7,551 bases of DNA, from assembly GCA_964614215.1 (NCBI GenBank), contig CAZTKP010000124.1:1-7551 (forward strand). Direction: 5' to 3'. Position numbers and translations under genes: made by a program. Of the stretch, positions 1 to 6,465 are shown in pieces. Positions within the stretch are counted from its first letter, which is position 1. Every line of letters begins with the position of its first letter. The notes beneath the pieces were generated by a model. It saw nothing but the letters and a program-made list of their open reading frames with translations, ran no database searches and was not told the DNA's origin. Source of the DNA: CAZTKP01 sp964614215 (GTDB lineage Bacteria > UBP6 > UBA1177).

Positions 1-563
1 CCGGCGAATCCCATAAAAGCGAGTGAAAGAAGACCTGCAGTTACGAGTGCAATTGGTGCACCTTTCATTACGGGTGGTATCTCAAAGAGTTCGAGCTGTT
101 CTCTGATCCCTGCAAAAACAACGAGTGCAAGGAAAAATCCTATTGCTGTTGAAACTGCGAAAACTATGCTCTGAAGAAGATTGTACTGTTTCTGGATAAC
201 GAGTATTGCAACACCGAGAACGGCACAGTTGGTTGTGATAAGTGGAAGAAAAACTCCGAGAGCCTGATAGAGCGGAGGAGAAACTTTCTTCATAACGATC
301 TCGACCATCTGCACGAGTGCCGCGATAACCAGAATGTATCCTACCGTCTGCATGAACTCAATGTGAAGCGGTACAAGAACAAGTGAGTAGAGAAGATAGG
401 TAACGATCGTTGCCAGCGTCATAACGAAAAGAACAGCCGCACTCATTCCCATTGAGGTCGAGACCTTGTTGGAAACACCGAGAAACGGACAAATTCCGAG
501 GAACTGTGCAAGAACGATGTTGTTTACAAAAACCGCGCTTATAAAAATAATTACATATTCCAT
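1..563 (-). CDS. rnfA: Rnf complex subunit RnfA (3' end cut by window edge)
   Basis: Integral membrane subunit of the ferredoxin:NAD+ oxidoreductase. With RnfE it forms the membrane core that holds a [2Fe-2S] cluster between the two proteins. The 187 codons present give a very hydrophobic protein with about six helices. The family motifs are visible: NNIVLAQFLGICPFLGVS places Cys25, and LPLITTNCAVLGVA places Cys113; these are the two RnfA cluster ligands known from Rnf structures. The reading frame is still open at base 1 with the family-typical ending LAFMGFAG, so only about five codons should be missing. The ATG at 563 follows AAGGAGGG (576-569) by 5 nt, and that ribosome site overlaps the rnfE stop 11 bp upstream, implying coupled translation. 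It is the last visible gene of the operon. NqrE is the homologue in Na+-NQR, but the RnfB and RnfC neighbours settle the assignment. Confidence 0.96.
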   Translation of the reverse strand, partial: MEYVIIFISAVFVNNIVLAQFLGICPFLGVSNKVSTSMGMSAAVLFVMTLATIVTYLLYSLVLVPLHIEFMQTVGYILVIAALVQMVEIVMKKVSPPLYQALGVFLPLITTNCAVLGVAILVIQKQYNLLQSIVFAVSTAIGFFLALVVFAGIREQLELFEIPPVMKGAPIALVTAGLLSLAFMGFA

Positions 564-574
564 AATGGCCCTCC

Positions 575-1171
575 TTAAGCTGCTTTCTTACGAGTAAGAA
601 CGTTAACAAAAGCGATCAGGAACCCGAGAGCGATAAATGCTCCGGGAGGCATGATGAAAAGAAGCATTCCATCAGCTGTTTCGGGAATGAACTTGAATCC
701 GAAAACACTTCCTGCGCCGAGAATCTCTCTGACAGCTCCGAGAAGAGTCAGTGCAAATGTAAAACCAAGTCCCATTCCGATTCCGTCGATAGCGGAAATG
801 AGAACACCGTTTTTCGATGCAAAAGCCTCTGCTCTTCCAAGAATAAGACAGTTAACAACAATAAGAGGAATAAAGAGTCCAAGCTGAGCATAAAGATCCG
901 GAAGATATGCTCCCATAACAAGATCAACGACTGTAACAAAGCTTGCTATAACAACGATAAAAGCCGGAATTCTAACTTTATCAGGAATGAAATTCTTCAG
1001 TAAAGCGATAACAATGTTTGAACAGATCAGAACTGCTGTTGAAGCAAGACCCATTCCCATTCCGTTGATCGCAGAACCGGTAACACCGAGAGTCGGACAC
1101 ATACCGAGAAGAAGAACGAAAACCGGGTTTTCCTTTATAAATCCTTTTGTAAATTCTTTCCAGGCACTCAT
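575..1171 (-). CDS. rnfE: Rnf complex subunit RnfE
   Basis: Membrane subunit paralogous to RnfA; the two form a pseudo-symmetric pair with inverted topology that passes electrons across the membrane through a shared [2Fe-2S] cluster. The 198-aa protein is complete and normal in length. It opens with a short amphipathic segment, then NPVFVLLLGMCPTLGVT (Cys25), and has FIPLIVVNCLILGRAEAFAS (Cys108) in the middle; these are the expected cluster cysteines. The C-terminal part carries PPGAFIALGFLIA, typical of the family, and a basic end (RKKAA). About six hydrophobic helices can be seen. The ATG at 1171 overlaps the rnfG stop in an ATGA junction, with AGGAGGTG (1183-1176) 4 nt upstream, so it should be translationally coupled to rnfG. 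The homologue in Na+-NQR is NqrD. Confidence 0.96.
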   Translation of the reverse strand: MSAWKEFTKGFIKENPVFVLLLGMCPTLGVTGSAINGMGMGLASTAVLICSNIVIALLKNFIPDKVRIPAFIVVIASFVTVVDLVMGAYLPDLYAQLGLFIPLIVVNCLILGRAEAFASKNGVLISAIDGIGMGLGFTFALTLLGAVREILGAGSVFGFKFIPETADGMLLFIMPPGAFIALGFLIAFVNVLTRKKAA

Positions 1172-1734
1172 TTGGCACCTCCTTTTTCAAATGCATCATA
1201 AGCTTTCGAAACAGCATCGCAGAATGCTCTTGAAGAAATGGTAGCAGCAGTTATAGCGTCAACATCTCCTCCGTCTTTCTTAACGAGAAGCTTGAAATTC
1301 TCAGGATCCTTATCCATCACCTGATCCTTGAAATTTCCTGACATCTTACTTCCGAGTCCGGGAGTTTCCTTATGCTCAAGAATGGATGTGTTGACTATTT
1401 TTCCTTCAGCGTTAAAACCGACCATTATCCAGACATCTCCGGAAAAACCTTTATCTGAAACTGTCTTAACTGCCACACCGACAATCTCTTCACCCTTTTT
1501 TGCAGGGAAAAGCTCAAGTCTGTCAAAACCTTCAACAGTGTACTTTTCACCAAGAGTATCAAAAGGAGGAACTACTGCTTTAATAGCATCTTCAAGTTTC
1601 TGCTGTTTAACTTTGTCAGCAACAGGCTTCGTCTTTGTATATGTGAATCCGAGAGCAAAGGCGCTTACAAGTGAGATCACCGTAAGTACGACAAGCATGT
1701 TCACAAATGTGCTTTCAAGTTTTTTCTTAGCCAT
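1168..1734 (-). CDS. rnfG: Rnf complex subunit RnfG, covalent-FMN protein
   Basis: Electron-transfer subunit with one N-terminal membrane anchor (about residues 10-32) and an extracytoplasmic FMN-binding domain (PF04205 type). FMN is attached through a phosphoester bond to a threonine by the transferase ApbE, which is not encoded here. The acceptor site follows the ApbE pattern Dxx(s/t)gAT: DAITAATISS at 159-168, making Thr165 the predicted acceptor. The usual Gly of the motif is Ala. The conserved HKETPGLGSKM lies at 121-131, and the basic start MAKKK before the helix fits a cytoplasmic N-terminus. At 188 aa the length is normal. ATG 1734 is preceded by GGAGGTG (1745-1739) at 4 nt, and the start overlaps the rnfD end by 8 bp. 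NqrC is the Na+-NQR counterpart; the operon context supports RnfG. Confidence 0.95.
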   Translation of the reverse strand: MAKKKLESTFVNMLVVLTVISLVSAFALGFTYTKTKPVADKVKQQKLEDAIKAVVPPFDTLGEKYTVEGFDRLELFPAKKGEEIVGVAVKTVSDKGFSGDVWIMVGFNAEGKIVNTSILEHKETPGLGSKMSGNFKDQVMDKDPENFKLLVKKDGGDVDAITAATISSRAFCDAVSKAYDAFEKGGAK

Positions 1735-2740
1735 AGTTCACCTCCGTACCGAACTTCTTCGGCTTAATGTACTTATCTATCAGAGGAACAAAGGCATTCA
1801 TGATGAGAATTGAGAACATACAGCCTTCAGGGTATGCTCCCCACAGTCTGATCGCGGAAGCAATGATACCTGCTCCGACGGAAAAGACTATCTGTCCTTT
1901 AACGCTCATCGGACTTGTCACCATATCTGTCATCATGAAAAATGCACCGAGCATAACACCGCCTGAGAGAATATGGAAAACAGGGTTCATGTAGGCAGTG
2001 TCATTCGTGAGCCAGAGAATTCCTGTAAAAACAAAGATCGTTGCAAGATAGAAGAAAGGAATGTGCCATGTTATGATCTTTCTGTAAATGAGATAAACTC
2101 CGCCGATAAGTATAGCAAGAGCACTTGTTTCACCAAGAGATCCGCCGACAGTACCGAGGAAGAGGTCCCAGAGTTCGGGAAGTCTTGCTGTAAGAGCGGC
2201 AACTTCCTCGCCCTTTTTAAGTCCTTCCTTAACAACACCCAGAGGTGTCGCGGCTGTAAGAGAATCGACCTTTGAAGCGATGTCCCAGACAAAGAGTGAC
2301 TTTCCCGGGATCGGCCAGGTCGTCATATCGACAGGAAAACTCATGAGCATGAAGCCTCTACCGACAAGAGCCGGATTGAAGGGGTTCTTTCCAAGTCCGC
2401 CGAAAGCCATTTTACCGACAGCGATAGCAACCAGAGAACCTATGACCACCTGCCACAGAGGAATGCTGCTCGGCAGATTAAAGGCAAGCAGAATTCCTGT
2501 TACCGCAGCGCTTCCGTCTGTTGCCGTCACTTCGCATTTAAGCAGAAACTTCTGAATAAGGTATTCGAAGAACATACATGCAATTACAGCAACAGCAACT
2601 ACTGTCACAGCTCTGATACCGAAGTTCATTATTGATGAAATAAAGGCCGGAATAAGAGCAATAACAACGCCCCACATCACCTTTTTAACGGTGTACGACC
2701 CTTTTTCATGCGGGGAAAGCGAAATCACATATTTACTCAT
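1727..2740 (-). CDS. rnfD: Rnf complex subunit RnfD, membrane flavoprotein
   Basis: Large integral membrane subunit (337 aa) that carries a covalently bound FMN and is thought to take part in ion translocation. Roughly ten hydrophobic helices are visible. Family landmarks are GGLGKNPFNPALVGRGF (114-130), the flavinylation site DSLTAATPLG (159-168, acceptor Thr165) and MTDMVTSPMS (270-279). As in RnfG, the motif reads TAAT where TGAT or SGAT is more common. The N-terminus SKYVISLSPHEKG is of the usual RnfD type, which supports the ATG at 2740; AGGAG (2751-2747) lies 6 nt upstream. The start codon forms an ATGA overlap with the rnfC stop and the end overlaps rnfG by 8 bp. NqrB is the homologue in Na+-NQR but is longer at its N-terminus. 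Confidence 0.96.
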   Translation of the reverse strand: MSKYVISLSPHEKGSYTVKKVMWGVVIALIPAFISSIMNFGIRAVTVVAVAVIACMFFEYLIQKFLLKCEVTATDGSAAVTGILLAFNLPSSIPLWQVVIGSLVAIAVGKMAFGGLGKNPFNPALVGRGFMLMSFPVDMTTWPIPGKSLFVWDIASKVDSLTAATPLGVVKEGLKKGEEVAALTARLPELWDLFLGTVGGSLGETSALAILIGGVYLIYRKIITWHIPFFYLATIFVFTGILWLTNDTAYMNPVFHILSGGVMLGAFFMMTDMVTSPMSVKGQIVFSVGAGIIASAIRLWGAYPEGCMFSILIMNAFVPLIDKYIKPKKFGTEVNYG

Positions 2741-4074
2741 TTTTTACTCCTTTCCCATCTTAATCTGTTAACATTAGCCTTGCCCAGCCTGATAAGGTCA
2801 AGAAGAGGTCTCGCCGAAGGACAGGTGTAACTGCAGCTTCCGCATTCGATACAGTCAGTCACGGCAAGTCTTTCAAGTTCTTCCCAGTCACTTCTGTCCG
2901 CAAGTTTCTCCATCAGATAAGGCTCAAGTCCCATCGGGCAGACAGAAACACACTTGGCGCATCTGATGCAGTTTGATACTTTCTTTCTTCTTGCTTCGCT
3001 CTTATCAAAAAAGATTATTCCGCTGGTTCCTTTTGTAACAGGAACATCCGTAGTTGAAACAGCCTTACCCATCATGGGTCCGCCGTTAACTATCTTCTCT
3101 GTCCCTTCCGGAATTCCGCCCACAGCCTCAACGAGCATGTTGACAGGTGTTCCTATCCTGACCATGAAGTTAGCGGTCTTTTCAACTTTCTTTCCTGTTA
3201 CCGTCACAACTCTTTCAACGAGAGGCTTGTTCTTCTGAATAGCTTCGTATATTGCAAGTGCCGTGCCTACGTTGTTGACAACACAGCCGACATCCAGAGG
3301 AAGTTTGCCCGAAGGAACTTCCCTGTTAACACTTGCCTTTATAAGCTGCTTTTCAGCACCCTGAGGATACTGGACCTTAAGAGGATGGATCTCCGTTCCC
3401 GGAAAATCCGAAGCGGCTTTTTCCATTTTCTCGATGGCATCAGGCTTATTCGCTTCAATTCCCACGACAGCTTTCTGAACATTAAGGGCCTTTTTCATGA
3501 TCTCGATACCGACCATGATCTCCGCTGTACGTTCAAGCATAATTCTGTGGTCAGCTGTAAGATAAGGTTCACACTCGACTGCATTTATGACAAGTGTATC
3601 CACCTTCTTACCTTCAGGAACCATATATTTGACGTGACTCGGGAAACATGCTCCGCCAAGTCCGACGATTCCGCATTCCTTTATCTTTTCAACGATCTCT
3701 TTAGACTCAAGCTTGATATCCTTAACGAGCTCTGTTGAAGTATCAATACCTTCAGCCCATTCATCTCCCTCAACATCGATAATGACGGCTTTAGATTTAT
3801 AACCGTTTGAATCCATTACGGAATCAATGTTAAAAACCTTTCCGCTCACAGATGAATGAATGTTTGCAGAAATGAAGTTCTCGCCTTTTGCGATCAGCAT
3901 TCCCGCCTTTACTTCGTCACCTTTTTTCACAACAGGAACAGCCGGAGCACCGATATGCTGACCAAGAGGAATGAAAACTCTCTTGGGCAGTCCGAGAGTC
4001 TCGATCGGGCTCGTTGCTGCCATTTTGTTTTCCGGTGGGTGAACACCGCCTATTTTGAAAGTCCTGAGTTTCAC
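2737..4074 (-). CDS. rnfC: Rnf complex subunit RnfC, NAD(H)/FMN and 2x[4Fe-4S] protein
   Basis: Peripheral cytoplasmic subunit that exchanges electrons with NAD(H); related to the Nqo1/NuoF flavoprotein of complex I. Numbering from the upstream GTG at 4086 (449 aa): N-terminal barrel-sandwich domain about 38-110; glycine-rich nucleotide/FMN segment GIVGLGGACFPSHVK (139-153); conserved AVECEPYLTADHR (169-181); SLBB-like part about 300-330; and two ferredoxin motifs with Cys373/376/379/383 and Cys412/415/418/422 for two [4Fe-4S] clusters. There is no long C-terminal repeat tail of the enterobacterial RsxC kind. I prefer the GTG at 4074 (445 aa). It gives the family-like N-terminus MKLRTFKIGGVHPPENK and has GGAGAG 4 nt upstream, whereas GTG 4086 has no clear ribosome site. 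The stop overlaps the rnfD start by 4 bp. Confidence 0.94.
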   Translation of the reverse strand: MKLRTFKIGGVHPPENKMAATSPIETLGLPKRVFIPLGQHIGAPAVPVVKKGDEVKAGMLIAKGENFISANIHSSVSGKVFNIDSVMDSNGYKSKAVIIDVEGDEWAEGIDTSTELVKDIKLESKEIVEKIKECGIVGLGGACFPSHVKYMVPEGKKVDTLVINAVECEPYLTADHRIMLERTAEIMVGIEIMKKALNVQKAVVGIEANKPDAIEKMEKAASDFPGTEIHPLKVQYPQGAEKQLIKASVNREVPSGKLPLDVGCVVNNVGTALAIYEAIQKNKPLVERVVTVTGKKVEKTANFMVRIGTPVNMLVEAVGGIPEGTEKIVNGGPMMGKAVSTTDVPVTKGTSGIIFFDKSEARRKKVSNCIRCAKCVSVCPMGLEPYLMEKLADRSDWEELERLAVTDCIECGSCSYTCPSARPLLDLIRLGKANVNRLRWERSKK

Positions 4075-4078
4075 GACA

Positions 4079-4084
4079 CTCTCC
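4079..4084 (-). promoter_or_regulatory. Ribosome binding site deciding the rnfC start
   Basis: The minus strand reads GGAGAG here, followed by TGTC and then GTG at 4074-4072. This is the only good Shine-Dalgarno near the two in-frame GTG candidates (4086 and 4074). It overlaps the first of them, so the downstream GTG is favoured. The gap from the rnfB stop to rnfC is then 15 bp. Confidence 0.6.
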
Positions 4085-4089
4085 ACTAC

Positions 4090-5019
4090 TTAAGTTTTTG
4101 AAACAGCTTCTTCCTTTTTCTCCACGTTCACAGCCTTTTCAGCAGGTTGCTCTGCCGGTTTTTCAACTGGCTTCGGCTTCGGCTGAGGTGGTTCAAAGGT
4201 AGCGGATATTGCCTTAGTCGGACAGACAGCAATACACTTTCCACAGGCTATACATTTCTTAGGATCAATGTATGCCAGAAAGTTATCAAGTGTTATTGCC
4301 TGGATCTTCTCGGGACATTCCTTGACGCATTTTCCGCATCCGATACATGCAGCCTTACAAACTTTCATTGCGGCAGCACCCTTATCGTGGCTTGAACAGT
4401 TTATCCAGACCCTGCGTTCCTTTCTTCCCACAGGTCTTATCTCGATGACGTTTCTGGGACAGGCTTTTACGCATGCTCCGCAGGAAACACACTTTTCATC
4501 GATCACAACAGGAAGTCCTGTCTTCTCATCAATGTAGATAGCATCGAACGAACAGCTTGTCACACAGTCTCCAAGTCCGAGACATCCGAAAGGACAACCT
4601 TTTTCGCCGGCAAAGACAGCGTGCGCGATCGCACAGCTCGACGGACCGTCAAAAACGAGTTTTCTGGGAGCTTTCTCATGTGTTCCGCCACATTTAACAA
4701 CTGCAACTGTAGGCTCTGAAGCCTCAACTTCCATTCCAAGGAATTTTGCGATCTCGCCCATTTTCTCGCCACCTGCAGGAGGACAGTTAAGCCCTGAAAG
4801 AGATCCTGCATCCGCACCTTTTACAAGTGCCTCTGCAAGGCCTCTGCAGCCGGGATATCCGCATCCGCCGCAATTCGCGCCCGGAAGCATCTCCGCAACC
4901 TCGTCAATTCTAGGGTCTTCTTCGACCCTGAACTTCTTTGCAATGACAAAAAGTATCATTGCCGAGGCAGCTGCGATAGCGCCAAGTGAGATCACCGAAT
5001 AGAGAATAATTTCGTTCAC
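4090..5019 (-). CDS. rnfB: Rnf complex subunit RnfB, polyferredoxin-type ferredoxin-accepting subunit
   Basis: Entry point for electrons from reduced ferredoxin. The 309-aa protein has one N-terminal helix (about 4-27) and then the 4Fe-4S domain with Cys50, Cys53, Cys58 and Cys79 (NCGGCGYPGC). A long cysteine-rich part follows: Cys142/146/152/156 (CPFGCLGLGDCVTSC), Cys177/180/183/187, Cys221/225/228/231/235 and Cys256/259/262/266. Together these can bind about five [4Fe-4S] clusters; Cys110, Cys129 and Cys208 are further cysteines. This long form resembles the clostridial and Bacteroidota type rather than the short enterobacterial RsxB. After about residue 275 comes a low-complexity Pro/Lys/Glu-rich tail of some 35 residues, unlike the rest. 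The start is a GTG at 5019 with GAGGTG (5029-5024) 4 nt upstream, lying across the rseC stop; the gap to rseC is 8 bp. Confidence 0.95.
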   Translation of the reverse strand: MNEIILYSVISLGAIAAASAMILFVIAKKFRVEEDPRIDEVAEMLPGANCGGCGYPGCRGLAEALVKGADAGSLSGLNCPPAGGEKMGEIAKFLGMEVEASEPTVAVVKCGGTHEKAPRKLVFDGPSSCAIAHAVFAGEKGCPFGCLGLGDCVTSCSFDAIYIDEKTGLPVVIDEKCVSCGACVKACPRNVIEIRPVGRKERRVWINCSSHDKGAAAMKVCKAACIGCGKCVKECPEKIQAITLDNFLAYIDPKKCIACGKCIAVCPTKAISATFEPPQPKPKPVEKPAEQPAEKAVNVEKKEEAVSKT

Positions 5020-5027
5020 AATTCACC

Positions 5028-5453
5028 TCATTCGCTGATATTAATCTTTCTGCAATTAAATATAAAACTTCTTCTGAGATGGTTTTTCAGAAGATAGATA
5101 ACGATATAGTAAGGAACCAGAACGCCTAGCCCTGAAAAGGCTGCCGCTGTCTCTGATCCTGTAAAATAGCTGACGGAAAAAACCGTTATCATCAGGATCA
5201 CGAACGGAACAAGAAAAGATATTATCACCGCCTTAAAACCGAGCTTCTCCTCCATTTCAACGATAACCTTGTCCCCCTTTTCAACTTTATCAAGAGGAAC
5301 GGTCTCAACTATCTTTTCAGCCATATCCGCCGCGGAACATACTCCTTTTGCATGGCATGAAGCACAGGCACTGAGAACCATTATCTTAACAAGTGCATAC
5401 TCTTCTTTGAAGTCTACTACGACTCCTTCATGTTTAATTTTTGTATGTGACAT
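5028..5453 (-). CDS. rseC: SoxR-reducing system protein RseC family
   Basis: Small (141 aa) inner-membrane protein of the RseC/MucC family (PF04246). In E. coli RseC is linked to both the SoxR-reducing (Rsx/Rnf) system and sigma-E regulation; in many other phyla the gene heads rnf operons, as here. A short N-terminal soluble part carries CASCHAKGVC, i.e. Cys30-x2-Cys33-x5-Cys39, the cysteine pattern of the family. Two hydrophobic helices follow at about 73-97 and 103-123, with a basic positive end; a further Cys134 is near the C-terminus. The ATG at 5453 has only a weak ribosome site (TTGAG, 3 nt upstream), in contrast to the strong sites of the rnf genes. It is the first gene after the divergent promoter region. 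The precise role of RseC in Rnf function is not settled; the symbol reflects family membership only. Confidence 0.88.
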   Translation of the reverse strand: MSHTKIKHEGVVVDFKEEYALVKIMVLSACASCHAKGVCSAADMAEKIVETVPLDKVEKGDKVIVEMEEKLGFKAVIISFLVPFVILMITVFSVSYFTGSETAAAFSGLGVLVPYYIVIYLLKNHLRRSFIFNCRKINISE

Positions 5454-5482
5454 ATCTCAAACGCCCGTAAAAATCACATACC

Positions 5483-5511
5483 TAATTACTATTTAGAAAC
5501 TGCTTTGTCAA
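5483..5511 (-). promoter_or_regulatory. Putative sigma70-type promoter of the rseC-rnf operon
   Basis: On the minus strand a perfect TTGACA (5511-5506) is followed after 17 nt by a poor -10 candidate TAATTA (5488-5483); AGTAAT (5490-5485) at 15 nt is an alternative. The expected start would give a leader of about 20 nt before the rseC ATG. A TATATTTG string (5516-5509) matches the Bacteroidota TAnnTTTG -7 box and overlaps the -35, but no matching upstream TTTG element is at the right distance. The good -35 with a poor -10 would suit an activated promoter, which is inference. Confidence 0.45.
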
Positions 5512-5524
5512 ATATATTGGAAAA

Positions 5525-5554
5525 GATTAAAATATAGATTCTTGACTGATTAAA
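5525..5554. repeat. Direct repeat GATTAAA, possible operator
   Basis: GATTAAA occurs at 5525-5531 and again at 5548-5554, 23 bp apart start to start, about two helical turns. The first copy is just upstream of the plus-strand -35 and the second lies immediately after it. The spacing would place both copies on one face of the DNA. The region is AT-rich, so a chance repeat is quite possible. Confidence 0.3.
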
Positions 5555-5568
5555 GATATACCTATAAA
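5542..5568 (+). promoter_or_regulatory. Putative sigma70-type promoter of the TIGR02147-family gene
   Basis: TTGACT (5542-5547) and TATAAA (5563-5568) are separated by 15 nt, slightly short of the ideal 17. Transcription would begin near 5575, leaving about 28 nt before the start codon. The core elements of this and the opposing rnf promoter lie about 30 bp apart, so they are back to back and could share a regulator. Confidence 0.5.
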
Positions 5569-5591
5569 GTCTCAGAAGCGTTGTCTATTGT

Positions 5592-5596
5592 GAGGT
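5592..5596 (+). promoter_or_regulatory. Ribosome binding site supporting a TTG start
   Basis: GAGGT followed by 6 nt (AAAATA) and the TTG at 5603. No in-frame ATG or GTG lies between the promoter and the conserved N-terminal part of the protein, so this site decides the rare start codon. Confidence 0.6.
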
Positions 5597-5602
5597 AAAA
5601 TA

Positions 5603-6454
5603 TTGAAAAAAAGCGACATCAGCATTTTTAATTTTGTAAATTACAGAACTTTCCTGAAAAGTGTCTGTGAAGACATTATTTTCAACAATCCTGAAGTATC
5701 GTACAAATCGATTCAGGAAGATGCCGGATACAGCAGAACATCCAACCATCTGTGGCAGGTTCTTGAAGGCAGGATCCCTATCAGCAGTTCGGCTGCGGCA
5801 AACTACTGCCGGGCCCTGGGACTGAACAATCAGGAGATCAAATACTTCAAGCTTATGGTAGAGTTCGATAAGGCAAAAAGTGACAACGAAAAGAACAGAA
5901 TAATTGAGAAGATGAGTACATCGAAACTGTTCTCAAAGGCTAATCAGAAATACATTGATGTCTACCACATTTACAGCACATGGTATCTACCTATTCTCTG
6001 GGATCTTGTCCTGCTGGATGACTTTCAGGAAGATTATAAATGGATCTCTGACAAACTATTCTTTGATCTGTCGGAATCCAGGATAAAAAAGGGATTAAAA
6101 AAACTTGTTGATGCCGGACTTCTCATAAGAGACAAAAAAGGCAGACTTAAGCAGAAAAAGACTGAATTTTTCGGACATGAATCCACAGCTGATGTAGTCA
6201 ATTCCATAGCTATTGCCGCAGGAAGAAACTATATCCGCGAAATGCTTAAAGTTTCACCGGGAGCACTTGAGGGACAGCCTTACGACAAGAGAATCTTTTA
6301 CTCGGCGAACATGGCCGTTACTCAGAAAGACGCTGAGGAGATAATTAAAAAGATCACTGCTTTCAACAAAGAGCTCAGTAGTGTTAAATATCAGAAAAAG
6401 GATGCCTTATATCAGCTTAATCTTCAGTTCTTCAGCCATACAAAGCTGGATTAA
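5603..6454 (+). CDS. TIGR02147/DUF4423-family putative transcriptional regulator
   Basis: A 283-aa soluble protein that I place in the TIGR02147 family by overall pattern. It has the opening IFNFVNYRTFLKS, a helix-turn-helix-like segment about 33-60 (SYKSIQEDAGYSRTSNHLW then a small GR turn), and ALGLNNQEIKYFKLMVEFDKAK (71-92). A second, winged-helix-like part follows (about 138-185, WISDKL...GLKKLVDAGLLIRDKKGRLKQ), and the protein ends with the family-typical LYQLNLQFF (269-277). Such proteins are abundant as paralogues in Fibrobacter and occur in Bdellovibrio-type bacteria; DNA binding is predicted, not demonstrated to my knowledge. The start is a TTG with a good ribosome site. It is divergent from the rnf operon across 149 bp, suggesting it may regulate that operon or itself; nothing in the sequence proves this. 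It ends 11 bp before the convergent lipoprotein gene. The ligand or signal is unknown. Confidence 0.8.
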   Translation: MKKSDISIFNFVNYRTFLKSVCEDIIFNNPEVSYKSIQEDAGYSRTSNHLWQVLEGRIPISSSAAANYCRALGLNNQEIKYFKLMVEFDKAKSDNEKNRIIEKMSTSKLFSKANQKYIDVYHIYSTWYLPILWDLVLLDDFQEDYKWISDKLFFDLSESRIKKGLKKLVDAGLLIRDKKGRLKQKKTEFFGHESTADVVNSIAIAAGRNYIREMLKVSPGALEGQPYDKRIFYSANMAVTQKDAEEIIKKITAFNKELSSVKYQKKDALYQLNLQFFSHTKLD

Positions 6455-6465
6455 CTATCTGAGTT

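Noticed and set aside
1328..1813. A 161-codon open frame on the plus strand opposite rnfG/rnfD.
   Set aside because: It is antisense to two strongly conserved genes, lacks a convincing ribosome site and resembles no family; a shadow frame. The same holds for the other plus-strand frames inside the rnf operon.
1..5019. Na+-translocating NADH:quinone reductase (Nqr) rather than Rnf.
   Set aside because: RnfB and RnfC here carry ferredoxin-type clusters, and there is no NqrA or NqrF. The membrane subunits are shared between both systems, but the electron-input subunits identify Rnf.
5571..5594. CTCA / TGAG pair that could fold over the ribosome site of the regulator gene.
   Set aside because: Four base pairs with a 16-nt loop would not be stable; no support for a riboswitch or attenuator.
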